Assembly (NCBI GenBank): GCA_903828675.1 | Contig: CAIKND010000048.1 | Location: 1 to 64,000, forward strand | Direction of reading: 5' to 3' | From: an uncultured Acidobacteriaceae bacterium | GTDB lineage: Bacteria; Acidobacteriota; Terriglobia; Terriglobales; Acidobacteriaceae | Length of the DNA: 64,000 nt | Part shown: piece after piece, positions 1-8,597 of the stretch | How positions within the stretch are numbered: the stretch's first letter is position 1 | How the letters are laid out: each line of letters opens with the position of its first letter | Position numbers and translations under genes: made by a program | Notes under the pieces: model-generated | Told to the model about the DNA's origin: nothing | Databases searched by the model: none | The model's input: only the letters and a program-made list of their open reading frames with translations

Positions 1-83
1 AACTCCGCGATCCGCCGCTTCTCCGATACCGATCGCCACCGGCGAACGCGACGTCCAGTTCCCGCTTCCTCTTCATGAACCAT
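1..83 (-). CDS. IS66-like transposase accessory protein, N-terminal fragment (runs off the window)
   Basis: Read on the minus strand from an ATG at 83, the first 27 residues include RRWRSVSEKRRIAE, which resembles the start of the HTH_Tnp_1 domain of IS66/IS3 OrfA proteins (typically R-S-x-E-x-K-R-R-I-A-E). That domain binds the ends of the insertion sequence. The gene continues past the window edge, so length and intactness cannot be judged. It lies 28 bp downstream of a small gene on the same strand. The call rests on a short motif only and could be coincidental. Confidence 0.4.
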   Translation of the reverse strand, partial: MVHEEEAGTGRRVRRWRSVSEKRRIAE

Positions 84-111
84 GACGACATCGTCGTCTT
101 CATAGCCGAAG

Positions 112-291
112 TCACGCCAGAGGGGAACTCCGGACGCTTACGTTCCACAAGGTGGCTTCATAGTTGTGCCGGGCCTCGTCAGTTGACTGCATCTTGAAAT
201 TGCCACGCGCTGCCAGCCACTGGTTGATTGCTGTGGCGAGTTCGGGGACAGGACGAGCATTGATGACGTGTAGGTTTTGGGGGCTTTCCAT
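112..291 (-). CDS. Small hypothetical protein, 59 aa
   Basis: Short minus-strand gene with a good ribosome binding site (AGGAGA seven bases before the ATG at 291) and a natural amino-acid composition (ELATAINQWLAARGNF is helical and amphipathic). It follows the truncated metallo-hydrolase gene on the same strand by about 160 bp, so both may have been one transcription unit. No family is recognised. The SD spacing and residue composition are the only evidence that it is translated. Confidence 0.45.
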   Translation of the reverse strand: MESPQNLHVINARPVPELATAINQWLAARGNFKMQSTDEARHNYEATLWNVSVRSSPLA

Positions 292-452
292 GGGCGGGTC
301 TCCTGCTCATGGTTTTGGAAGTCGGCATCTATTTGAAGGCAGCTTTGCTGTTCCCTCTGCAAGGTGAGACCTGACGGGCCAGAACTACCCTACCAGTCTT
401 CACGCTCTGCGACCAATCTCATCGAGCAAAACATCATCTTTACCAGTTTCGC

Positions 453-1316
453 TCATATCGTCTTTTTCAACAGACTTCCCCAGTAATATCCCTTGTGATT
501 CTCCGAGTAAAACGTGTTGTAGTATTTTGCATTTGCATTTGCCTTGGCATAAGCCTCGCATGTAACGTAAACATCCAACTGAGGCTCCGATGCATCCACA
601 ACTATTGTCCCAGCTTGATTGTTGGTAATAATGGGAAGTTTCCTGTTGCTCCATGCCGAATAGGCTAAATGACCTGACTTTGCGTTACCGAAAAAAGTCA
701 AACGTGGATTGACGACATCAAGAAACTCCCAATCGCGGTCAGAATGGCGACCGTGGTGTGGAGCAACGAGAATGTCAACATCAGTAACATCTTTCACGTG
801 GTCGTTGAGAATGTGCTCCCAAGTCGCATCATGAGAGTCTCCAGCAAAAAGAATCTTGTAACCGCACGTTAGATACAAAATCACGTATGAGGAGTCATTG
901 TAATCTTCATTCTCACATGCAGCAGCGACAAGCTGCTTGGTGGGAGCCAAGACGTGTAGGCCGTCCCCGCCACCTTGATTGTTATCATTCTGGTTGTAAT
1001 ACTGCCCTCGCGCCCCAGAGTGAAGTGCCAAACGCTTTGGGGAGTTCTCCAACTTTCCGTCTCTTAGTTTCTTGTAAAACTTCCAGTCGTCTTCGCAGAA
1101 GCCTCCGTCGTTACCGCCCCCAAATTCCTTCTCTTCATCATTGTCTGTATCCCAAAAGTTTGTCGGCTGGAACGCATCAAAAAATGCCTTGATTCCGTCC
1201 ATGTGGTCCATGTCTGGGTGGGTCAGAATGAACCGGAACACGTCCGTATGTCCATGGAGTCCCATGTAAGAGATTGGGTTGACGGGATACTTCTTCTGGT
1301 TGAAATTGCCCTGCAC
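453..1316 (-). pseudogene. MBL-fold metallo-hydrolase, 5'-truncated
   Basis: The 287-residue frame carries the metallo-beta-lactamase metal motif as HPDMDHMDG near residue 33, a later D in LFAGDSHD and the final histidine in LVAPHHGRHSD, as in ComEC/Rec2-type hydrolases. The family normally begins with about 50-80 residues forming the first beta strands (an N-V-G-x-G-D type segment) before the HxHxDH box. Here the frame starts only about 30 residues before the box, has no ATG (GTG at 1316), and upstream hits a stop at 1368. The break coincides with the start of the divergent integrase at about 1310-1340, so the 5' end was probably lost by recombination there. Active product unlikely but not excluded. 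Confidence 0.7.
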
Positions 1317-2856
1317 TGCTCTTTCCTGTGCCGCAGCCGTCTTCCGTCCTTTCCTTGAAGGCCGTCGTTATACAGAGAATAGTGTCCGAACCTACGTTGA
1401 CAACCAGCGCGCCCTCCTGAAGGCCGCCATGTGTCATGGCTGGTGCCCCGATGGCAATGCGACTGCAGCCTGGAAGCCTCTGTTGGAGCTGGCCGTCGAG
1501 GAACATCTGACAGATGTTACTCGTCATTTCTCCCGCTCCACTAAGTCGCCGAATGAAGTCACGAAGGAGTCTGTAGATTGCTGGGGAGAAGCCAGAATTC
1601 GTGATGGACTGATGTTCACGACAGTGGCTCAGAAAAAGAATGAGTTCTGGCGCCTTCTGAAGAAGACGGGGTGGATCGCCAAAACGCCAGACCATTTGTT
1701 GAAGTTCGAGTACTTCGGTATCCCCCTGAAGGACCTCCCGCCGCGCTTGCGGACCGAAGCCGAGGCGCTCCTGAAATGGAAGGTCGCTCCGTTTGCTACG
1801 AATCGCCCGAAGAAGGGAAAGATCCGGCCCATAACGGCGAAGGGACTTCGGTTGACCATTAGCCAGCTCGCTAGTTACGTGATTAATGTATGCGGCGGCG
1901 CCCCAGAATCCTTGAAGGATCTGTTCCAGAAAAGCAACATCGAGGGCTTCATTGAGTGGGCGTTCAACGAGCGTCATGTCAAGGGCCGCACCATCCAATT
2001 GGCCATCGCCCGCATCGCGGCATGCGTGAAGTATCACCCCGCGTATGCTGACCGCGACTGGTCCTGGCTGAAACCCCTGACTGACAGCATCCCGCTCGAA
2101 GACGACTCTGAGATCAAGAAAAGGAAGGCGGCCAAGTATATCGATTACGACGAGTTTGAGGCCATCCCAACGCAGATCCGCGGCTTCCGCGAGTCCTACG
2201 AGAAGAAGCGGCACAAAAGCCAAATCCGCGTGGCTCAACTTGTCGAGGAGGAGTTTATCTTTCGCTGGTTTCTGGCATTTCCTTGGCGGCAGCGCAACCT
2301 GCGCGAGCTGCGCATCGGCGGCTCGTCGCCGAATCTCTTCAAGGGCCGAATTCCCTCACTCAGCGACATCGACAAGCCGGCATGGATCGTCGAGGAGGAA
2401 GCCCAGAACCCCGGCGCCGAGTTCTGGATGATCAGCTTCGCACCCGCCGAAACCAAGACCAACATCACTGTCGATCTGCTCCTTCCGCGTGCGCTCGTCG
2501 AACCGCTCGAAGAGTATATGGCTGTGTGGCGTCCGCTCCTGCTGAACGGCAAGAATCCTATCACGCTGTTCGTCACGCCCCGCGGCAAGGCGATGCGCTC
2601 GGATCAGGTTGGCAAGGTGATCGGTCACTGGTCGAAGACCTTCGCCAGCAAGCGCACGACGCCCCACATGATCCGCGATTCGGTTGCCTACAAGTGGTTG
2701 AAGACGCACCCCAAGGATTACTTGACCTTGTCGAAAATCCTCTGGCACAAGAACGTGCAGACCACCATCCGCATCTACGGCGCTCGCTTCAACGAGTCGT
2801 CCGGCATGTGCGCCATGGAAGCCTGGCGCGACCTGCGCGCCGCCGGCCAGAACTAG
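1279..2856 (+). CDS. Tyrosine recombinase / phage integrase 1
   Basis: Site-specific recombinase of the lambda-integrase family. Counted from the TTG at 1279, the catalytic set is Arg339 (WRQRNLRELR), His463-x-x-Arg466 (PHMIRD), His490 (ILWHKN) and the nucleophile Tyr500 (IRIYG). The N-terminal half has a SAM-like DNA-binding region (LEGRRYTENSVRTY). The first ~20 codons are antisense to the truncated MBL gene and do not look like integrase, so the true start is probably further in (for example the ATG near 1429) or the native 5' end is missing. A small HTH gene and a second integrase follow on the same strand, which suggests stacked remnants of mobile elements. Confidence 0.85.
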   Translation: MTGYFFWLKLPCTALSCAAAVFRPFLEGRRYTENSVRTYVDNQRALLKAAMCHGWCPDGNATAAWKPLLELAVEEHLTDVTRHFSRSTKSPNEVTKESVDCWGEARIRDGLMFTTVAQKKNEFWRLLKKTGWIAKTPDHLLKFEYFGIPLKDLPPRLRTEAEALLKWKVAPFATNRPKKGKIRPITAKGLRLTISQLASYVINVCGGAPESLKDLFQKSNIEGFIEWAFNERHVKGRTIQLAIARIAACVKYHPAYADRDWSWLKPLTDSIPLEDDSEIKKRKAAKYIDYDEFEAIPTQIRGFRESYEKKRHKSQIRVAQLVEEEFIFRWFLAFPWRQRNLRELRIGGSSPNLFKGRIPSLSDIDKPAWIVEEEAQNPGAEFWMISFAPAETKTNITVDLLLPRALVEPLEEYMAVWRPLLLNGKNPITLFVTPRGKAMRSDQVGKVIGHWSKTFASKRTTPHMIRDSVAYKWLKTHPKDYLTLSKILWHKNVQTTIRIYGARFNESSGMCAMEAWRDLRAAGQN

Positions 2857-3006
2857 CCCCATTTTTACAGACGCATATTCACCAACACTTATCTGTTGTT
2901 TGACTGACCGAGCGAATTCTGCGCGTTATTCCGCCAGAAGGATCGCGACGACCATGTTCGCCGGCCAACGAGAATGCTGCCAGCCAAGAAGTATGAAGAG
3001 GAAACC

Positions 3007-3222
3007 ATGAAACAGAATGAACATTTGGAAATAGACCCAAGGCCCCTTGACGTCAGTGAATTGTCCGCCTACTTTCGCTGCGATCCGGAAACCGTCAAGC
3101 GCCATGCACGTAGCGGAAAACTTCCTGGCTTCAAGTTTGGGAAGTCGTGGTTCTTCCGTCTCCGGGACATCAACGGCATGATCGATGCCGCTATCCACTC
3201 GGCCGACCCGGCACAGGCATGA
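3007..3222 (+). CDS. Excisionase-like helix-turn-helix protein, 71 aa
   Basis: Small DNA-binding protein of the HTH_17/MerR-like excisionase type: LDVSELSAYFRCDPETVKRHARSG is the HTH and KLPGFKFGKSWFFRLRDI the wing. The start at 3007 is preferred over an upstream ATG at 2974 because GAAGAGGAAA precedes it at proper spacing. Its stop overlaps the ATG of the integrase at 3219 (ATGA), so the two are translationally coupled. Such pairs usually control the direction of integrase action; that role here is inferred from context. Confidence 0.7.
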   Translation: MKQNEHLEIDPRPLDVSELSAYFRCDPETVKRHARSGKLPGFKFGKSWFFRLRDINGMIDAAIHSADPAQA

Positions 3223-6200
3223 CGGCGACGCAGGATCGCCGTCTGCGCTACCAGAATGGCACTCTGGAGCGCATGGCCAGAAAGAACGGTCCCGATATCT
3301 GGACGTACCGCTGGGTAGAGCGGACCGACGGTAAACGGCGCAGGGTCCAACTCGGAACCGTAAAAGAGCTGCGGACCATGCAGGCAGTCAAACAAGCTGC
3401 AGATGGCTATCGCCTCACTGCAAACCGCGAAAGCGATGTCGTACGGAATGTCACCATGTTGGCAGTTCTCGACCGGTACGAGCGAGAATATCTGACTCCG
3501 TACGCGGAACGGCCTTTGGGCGCCGTCGACGATGGAAAGATCAGTGTGCAAACTGCGAAATCCTACCGATCATACATCCGCTGTTGGATTAGACCGCGCT
3601 GGGAGAAATATCCGATCGCCGAGTTCACGAAGCCTCCGCTAAGGTCAGCCATGGAGACATGGCTGGCAGACTTGTGCGAGTCAGAAGAGCTGGCGCCGAA
3701 GACAGTCCGCAGCATCGGTTCACTGATGGGATTGATCTTCAAGCGCGTTGTAAAGTGGGGCTACCTTGCGAGTAACCCGATGGACTTCGTCGACCTGCCC
3801 GAAGGCTCAACGCGCAGGAAAGAGAAGCCGCGATCTTTGACGCCGGCGGAGTTTCTGGCGCTGTTGAAGCTCTTCGAACCCCGTGAGAGGCTTGCTGTGG
3901 AAATTGCAGGATGGCTGGGCACACGGCGCAGCGAAGGGTTCGGCTTGAAATGGCAGGACCTTGATCTCGATGGCTGCGTGGTCACATTCTGTCAGGGCTT
4001 CGTCTCCGGCCGTATCTCGAATCTGAAGACGGAGGCGTCGCGCACCGACATTAGCCTTCCGGAAGTGGTGAGGGATTCCCTGGTGGCTTGGAAGAAGTTG
4101 ACGCCATACTCGGCGCCGGAAGATTGGGTGTTCGCCAGCCCTGCGACCCATGGGCAGCGCCCCATGTGGCCCGACTCAATGCTGGCTGACTACATTCGTC
4201 CGATTGCAGAAAAAGGGGGCTTTGGTCATATTGGCTGGCACACCTTCCGGCACAGCCTCACATCCTGGGGCAAGCAGGTGCTGACTCTTGAGGAGACGAA
4301 GGAACTGGTCCGTCATGCGAACATTCAAACCACAAGCGACATCTACGGCGGCCTCTCGCTGGACGCCAAGCGCGCAGCGCAGAGCCGCCCCGCGTTGTGG
4401 TCGCTGGAAGAACGGAACATGTATAAGCTGCTGACCGAAGTGCAGGTGGACGGCAAGGCGGTTGATCGCTACGAAACGGCCTTCGGCATTCGCTCCGTCC
4501 AGTTTGATGCGCAACAGGGATTCCTGCTGAACGGCGCGCCGGTAAAGCTGAAGGGCACCTGCAACCACCAGGATCACGCCGGAATCGGCGTTGCATTGCC
4601 CGACGCAGTGCAGGTCTACCGCGTTCGCAAGCTGCAGGAGATGGGCTGCAACTCGATCCGCACCTCGCACAACCCGCCCACGCCGGAGCTGCTTGATGTC
4701 TGCGACCAGTTAGGCATGCTGGTGATGGACGAGACGCGCATGATGTCGTCCAATCAGGAGGGCCTGAGTCAGTTTGCAGATCTCGTGCGCCGCGATCGCA
4801 ATCATCCCAGCGTCTTCATGTGGTCGTTGGGCAATGAGGAATCCACGGCTACCAACGCCAAAGGCGCTAACATCGTGACCGCCATGCAGCAGGTTGCCAC
4901 GCGTCACGACGGATCGCGCCCCACAACGATCGACGGCATGATCAACGGCGAGGCAGCGGGCAGCGGTACCGGAGGCCTGGCGGTTTGCGATGTGATTGGA
5001 TATCACTATGCCGACCAGCAGGCCGAGGCGTTCCACAAAGCGCATCCTGAAAAGCTGGTGCTGGGTACTGAGACCGTGAGCGCCGTCTGCACGCGCGGCA
5101 TTTACATTACCGACAAATCCAAAGGCTTCGTAAGCTCCTACGATCCCTACACCACCTCGGGCCGCGCCTCCGCCGAGGGATGGTGGAGGTTCTGCAACAC
5201 CCGCCCGTGGCTCGGGGGCGGTTACGTGTGGACCGGCTTCGACTACCGTGGCGAGCCCTCGCCCAACGGCTGGCCCAACATCAGTTCGCAATACGGCATC
5301 ATCGACATGTGCGGCTTTCCCAAGGATTCGTTCTTCTACTACCAGTCCTGGTGGACCGGCAAGCCGGTGCTGCATCTGTTTCCGCACTGGAACTGGCCCG
5401 GCTACGAGGGCAAGAAGATCGCCGTCTGGGTCTACTCCAACCTGGACAAGGTTGAGCTGTTCCTGAATGGCCAAAGCCTGGGCGCAAAGGATGTGCAGAA
5501 AGATTCGCACGTCTCCTGGGTGGTGGAGTATGCGCCCGGCTCCCTGGAAGCGCGCGGATCGAAGGATGGCAAGCAGGTGATGACGAAGCGCCGCGACACC
5601 ACCGGTCCCGCCGCCAAATTGGTGCTTCGCCCCGATCGCGACTCGTTGTTGGCCGACGGCGAAGATGTGGCCATGTTTGCTGTCGAGGTGCAGGATGCAA
5701 GCGGGCGCACCGTCCCTGTCACCGATCATCTCGTCTCGTTCCGCGTAACGGGCCCCGCGCGGCTGATCGGCGTAGGCAACGGAGACCCCACCGACCAATC
5801 GCCCGACAAAGCCACCTCGCGCAAGGCGTTCAGCGGTTATTGCATGGCTCTGGTGCAGACCAACAAGGCGACCGGAACCATCACCGTCGAAGCCACATCT
5901 GCGGACTTGACCTCCGCCTCTGCGACGGTCACCAGCAATCAGGTAGAATTGCGCCCGCAAGTCGCCCTCTGGCAGCGGCCCGTTCCCAAGGGGACTGGCA
6001 TAACAGGCCTTTGGCTGGCAGCGCTGGAACCCGGCGGTGGCATGGCGGCTTCATTCCTCGGCTCGCCGCGAATCTTCACGTTGACACAGCAGGACGGAAA
6101 GCTGACCGGAACCGTCGAAGGCCCGGGCGGTTGGTTCGGCGGCGACGATGCGCCTGTTGTGATCGTTGACGGCGTCGTCCAAGGCGATCGTGTGGCCTTC

Positions 6201-6467
6201 AAGTCCGGCATCAATGTCTTCGAAGGCAAAGTCAAAGGAGATCAGATTGAGCTTCAGCGCTCCGTCAAGATACCGTTCAGCATGCCCACGCCCCAGAAGG
6301 AGGACCCCAACGGGCCAGCCATCGGCCCGGCGCCTGACGGTTCCGATCCTTCAATCGACTTCTCCGATTTTGGAAATGTCAGCCAGTCGATGCCGGTGGT
6401 GTTGACCCGTCTGGTGGAGTTCGTTCATGCGTCAGGGGAAAAGGCGTCGGAGGACATGCAATCGTAA
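3219..6467 (+). CDS. Chimera: tyrosine integrase fused in frame to a 5'-truncated GH2 glycosidase
   Basis: One open frame of 1082 residues joins two unrelated proteins. Residues 1-392 are a tyrosine recombinase with Arg236 (GTRRSEG), His341-x-x-Arg344 (WHTFRHS), His366 (LVRHANIQTT) and Tyr376 (DIYGG). From about residue 393 (LWSLEERNMYKL, near base 4395) the sequence is glycoside hydrolase family 2: end of the Ig-like domain, TIM barrel with acid/base Glu540 (MWSLGNEE) and nucleophile Glu618 (LGTETVSA), then DUF4982-like and GH2 C-terminal domains and a beta-rich tail (residues ~910-1010). The GH2 N-terminal jelly-roll and most of the Ig-like domain are missing, and there is no signal peptide. 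The integrase lacks only its last ~15-20 residues. The start at 3219 overlaps the HTH gene by ATGA. This looks like a deletion or insertion joint that happens to be in frame. Integrase activity is possible; glycosidase activity is doubtful. Confidence 0.85.
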   Translation: MTATQDRRLRYQNGTLERMARKNGPDIWTYRWVERTDGKRRRVQLGTVKELRTMQAVKQAADGYRLTANRESDVVRNVTMLAVLDRYEREYLTPYAERPLGAVDDGKISVQTAKSYRSYIRCWIRPRWEKYPIAEFTKPPLRSAMETWLADLCESEELAPKTVRSIGSLMGLIFKRVVKWGYLASNPMDFVDLPEGSTRRKEKPRSLTPAEFLALLKLFEPRERLAVEIAGWLGTRRSEGFGLKWQDLDLDGCVVTFCQGFVSGRISNLKTEASRTDISLPEVVRDSLVAWKKLTPYSAPEDWVFASPATHGQRPMWPDSMLADYIRPIAEKGGFGHIGWHTFRHSLTSWGKQVLTLEETKELVRHANIQTTSDIYGGLSLDAKRAAQSRPALWSLEERNMYKLLTEVQVDGKAVDRYETAFGIRSVQFDAQQGFLLNGAPVKLKGTCNHQDHAGIGVALPDAVQVYRVRKLQEMGCNSIRTSHNPPTPELLDVCDQLGMLVMDETRMMSSNQEGLSQFADLVRRDRNHPSVFMWSLGNEESTATNAKGANIVTAMQQVATRHDGSRPTTIDGMINGEAAGSGTGGLAVCDVIGYHYADQQAEAFHKAHPEKLVLGTETVSAVCTRGIYITDKSKGFVSSYDPYTTSGRASAEGWWRFCNTRPWLGGGYVWTGFDYRGEPSPNGWPNISSQYGIIDMCGFPKDSFFYYQSWWTGKPVLHLFPHWNWPGYEGKKIAVWVYSNLDKVELFLNGQSLGAKDVQKDSHVSWVVEYAPGSLEARGSKDGKQVMTKRRDTTGPAAKLVLRPDRDSLLADGEDVAMFAVEVQDASGRTVPVTDHLVSFRVTGPARLIGVGNGDPTDQSPDKATSRKAFSGYCMALVQTNKATGTITVEATSADLTSASATVTSNQVELRPQVALWQRPVPKGTGITGLWLAALEPGGGMAASFLGSPRIFTLTQQDGKLTGTVEGPGGWFGGDDAPVVIVDGVVQGDRVAFKSGINVFEGKVKGDQIELQRSVKIPFSMPTPQKEDPNGPAIGPAPDGSDPSIDFSDFGNVSQSMPVVLTRLVEFVHASGEKASEDMQS

Positions 6468-6524
6468 TCTGTCCTCAACTGTCCTTTTTGTGGGCCTTAA
6501 AGAACTCTCTAAGTTATTGATTTA

Positions 6525-6578
6525 GTTTGGTTGCGGGGGCTGGATTTGAACCAGCGACCTTTGGGTTATGAGCCCAAC
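6525..6578. repeat. attL: 54-bp copy of the 3' part of the tRNA-fMet gene
   Basis: This 54-base stretch is identical to 30486-30539 in direct orientation. In the right-hand copy it is the 3' part of the initiator tRNA gene, from the base just before the anticodon stem through CCA plus three bases. At the left copy the 5' half of the tRNA is absent (sequence diverges right after GAGCCCAAC). This is the signature of integrase-mediated insertion into a tRNA gene and marks the left end of the island. Confidence 0.92.
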
Positions 6579-7339
6579 TGAAAAATGCTAAGTCCTATTG
6601 ATTTCAATGCCTTTAGCTCATGCAAAAGTGGCAAAAACCAATCAAATTCACCCAGTTTTGGACCCATGTTGGACCCTGGCGTAGCCAGGGCAGATTTAAA
6701 GGTAGCGATTCCAAAAAGCGAATCCCGTCGTGATCTGAGCGGAATTCCTGGCCGTGTCGCAGAAGGCCTTCGTCGTCTCCACCTTCGCCAGACACTCAGC
6801 GAGGACGTAGATCCCTGGGTTCTGTGGGCTCATGCACACTAAAGTGATCGAAAGACATATCTGCCTGGCCAATACTTTCGGACGAAATTGCGAGATTGAA
6901 CCAACGAGATCCCTGGCTCACACCTCGGTTAGACCGCAGCCGGGTACACGGACTTTGCGTTTGCTAGCAGATTTGAGCCATTAGCAAACTCGACAAAATG
7001 GATTGATTTGTCGAGTTTGCGTCCCAAGCGGCGAATTGGAAGGGAATTGACGATTTGTGATGATGCAAGGAATCCCAGACCCTGGGGCGTATTTCAGGAC
7101 CGATCCTTTGAAGGGGGCCAACATTCAATGAGCGCATTGTTCTGTTGGCAACAGTTGACACTCGCTTCGCAGGGAAATCCCTGCACACTGGCCGATTCAA
7201 CGGGAGTGATATCGTTCCGGGCATCAGAGCGAATCCCATCTTCTGTCATGCCCGACGACCAAATGCAAGGGACCGGGGGACCCTCAGTTGCATATCTGCC
7301 GCTGAGATCGTGGCCACAAGCCCATCGCTTGCATCGAAA
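6579..7339. other. Left-end non-coding region of the island, with putative integrase arm sites and a perfect palindrome
   Basis: No convincing gene is seen in these 760 bases. At 6659-6678 there is GGACCCATGTTGGACCCTGG, which matches 30414-30433 near the other island end at 18 of 20 bases and may be an integrase arm-type site. CCCTGGCGTAGCCAGGG at 6672-6688 is a short palindrome. At 6984-7020 a perfect 14-bp inverted repeat (GCAAACTCGACAAA, 9-base loop) has no T-run, so it may be an operator or protein-binding site rather than a terminator. Confidence 0.5.
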
Positions 7340-8341
7340 TCACATTGACCACTGGAATTCGTAAATCCACGCGTAGGTAGTGTATTTCGCGGGCTGTGGA
7401 TGACCTGTCGTCCCGAACGTCTTTTCGCCCCGGCGCTCGCCGCAACGGCAAGTCAGCCGAAAGCCATCGCCGAACACCACGGGATCCTCGTCGTGGTATC
7501 GATAGGCCGAGAAGGAATGAGTCGTTTCATCTTTATGAGTCAAACCGGCTTGGGGAAGGTGATAGAGACCGCGATTGAAGTAATAGGTTCCGAGAAAGTA
7601 GTCTTCCAACCCGGAGGAAAGGAACTGCGGCTTCTTGTCTGAGCCGAAGTACGCCCGCATCTGTCCTTCCAGAAATTCGAAGTTTGTGCTTTGGGCGGCA
7701 ATCGTCACCTGAAAGAGCAGCCCGGCGCCTACCCCGTGCGCGAGTTCGAACTCTTCCAGTGGCTGAACTTCCCGATCGACAACCTTGTGCAGCTTTAGCC
7801 GGGCAGTTGAGGGCAGAGAAAACCCGCACACTTGGGCCACGCCGTTCTCCAGCCCGCGGATGATCCACCACAGGACCGTGTCCCTCGGAACTCCGGGCGG
7901 CAATTCTGCGGTAACTCGAATGCTTCGGACATATGGAATGCGATGGTTGAAGTAAACTCCGCTGGGCTCACCCGTCACACCCCCGAAACGATTGCCCCAC
8001 GGAGCTGCCGGGTCCTGGAACCCGACGCCAACACCCAGACCCAGTTCCATGTCGATCGACGGAACAGCCTCTCCGTCGACGTACACCCGGATTCTGAGTC
8101 TCTTGTAGTCTTTGAACGCGCCTCCAAACCACATGTGATCCAGATACCCCGACCCTGCCTGCCAAGCCAACTGCGCCTCTGGGGCTTGCAGAAAGGGCTG
8201 CTCTTCCTTCCCGGTGCAGGTAAAAGTGCGCAGGCCCGGCGGCAACGGGGAATGATCGCTCCGAACCGGAGGTTCGCCGGTAAGTGCCGTCGAAGTAAGC
8301 GGCCATCCAAGAACACTTGTCGCAAAAACTCGTCGATTCAT
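7340..8341 (-). CDS. DUF2961-domain protein (GH172-like glycosidase), secreted
   Basis: The 333-residue protein matches the DUF2961 family, now partly classed as GH172 (enzymes acting on fructofuranosyl or D-arabinofuranosyl linkages). Visible landmarks are the N-terminal signal MNRRVFATSVLGWPL, the beta-sandwich motif YLDHMWFGG, and FLSSGLEDYFLGTYYFNRG, whose E-D pair corresponds to the conserved acidic site. The ATG at 8341 is chosen because GGAAGGA lies six bases upstream; the ATG at 8347 would abut it. It is the first cargo gene of the island, on the same strand as the regulator at 8598-9923. The exact substrate cannot be read from the sequence. Confidence 0.8.
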   Translation of the reverse strand: MNRRVFATSVLGWPLTSTALTGEPPVRSDHSPLPPGLRTFTCTGKEEQPFLQAPEAQLAWQAGSGYLDHMWFGGAFKDYKRLRIRVYVDGEAVPSIDMELGLGVGVGFQDPAAPWGNRFGGVTGEPSGVYFNHRIPYVRSIRVTAELPPGVPRDTVLWWIIRGLENGVAQVCGFSLPSTARLKLHKVVDREVQPLEEFELAHGVGAGLLFQVTIAAQSTNFEFLEGQMRAYFGSDKKPQFLSSGLEDYFLGTYYFNRGLYHLPQAGLTHKDETTHSFSAYRYHDEDPVVFGDGFRLTCRCGERRGEKTFGTTGHPQPAKYTTYAWIYEFQWSM

Positions 8342-8597
8342 CTGCATTCCTTCCGCGCGACGCGATGAGCCAATTATCGCCGAGTCACTCGTCTACCAGA
8401 GATTTGTACCGAGATGCTGGCATGACGACCGAGATCTCACGTTCCGTCGTCGAGATGGGGTCCAAGGAGAATTCCGGAGCCTGGAGCGTTTGGGAATCGA
8501 TCCCCGAAAAGAGCCTAACTGTCATGCAGCGTGTGCTTTGGCCTATTGGCGACAGTTGAGGGTTACTTCCTGATGGCCGTGATACAACCGAGGAAAG

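Noticed and set aside
1177-2238. Long minus-strand frame (353 aa) opposite integrase 1
   Set aside because: Shadow of the integrase gene: no family pattern, no SD, and the plus-strand frame has complete catalytic motifs.
4710-5960. Long minus-strand frame (416 aa) opposite the GH2 part
   Set aside because: Shadow frame rich in Gly/Arg/His from high-GC codons; the plus strand encodes recognisable GH2.
6525-6578. A second tRNA-Met gene at the left repeat
   Set aside because: Only the 3' part is present; the D-arm and acceptor 5' strand are missing, so it cannot be a tRNA gene.
6984-7020. Palindrome as a transcription terminator
   Set aside because: Perfect stem, but no T-run on either side and no gene ending nearby.
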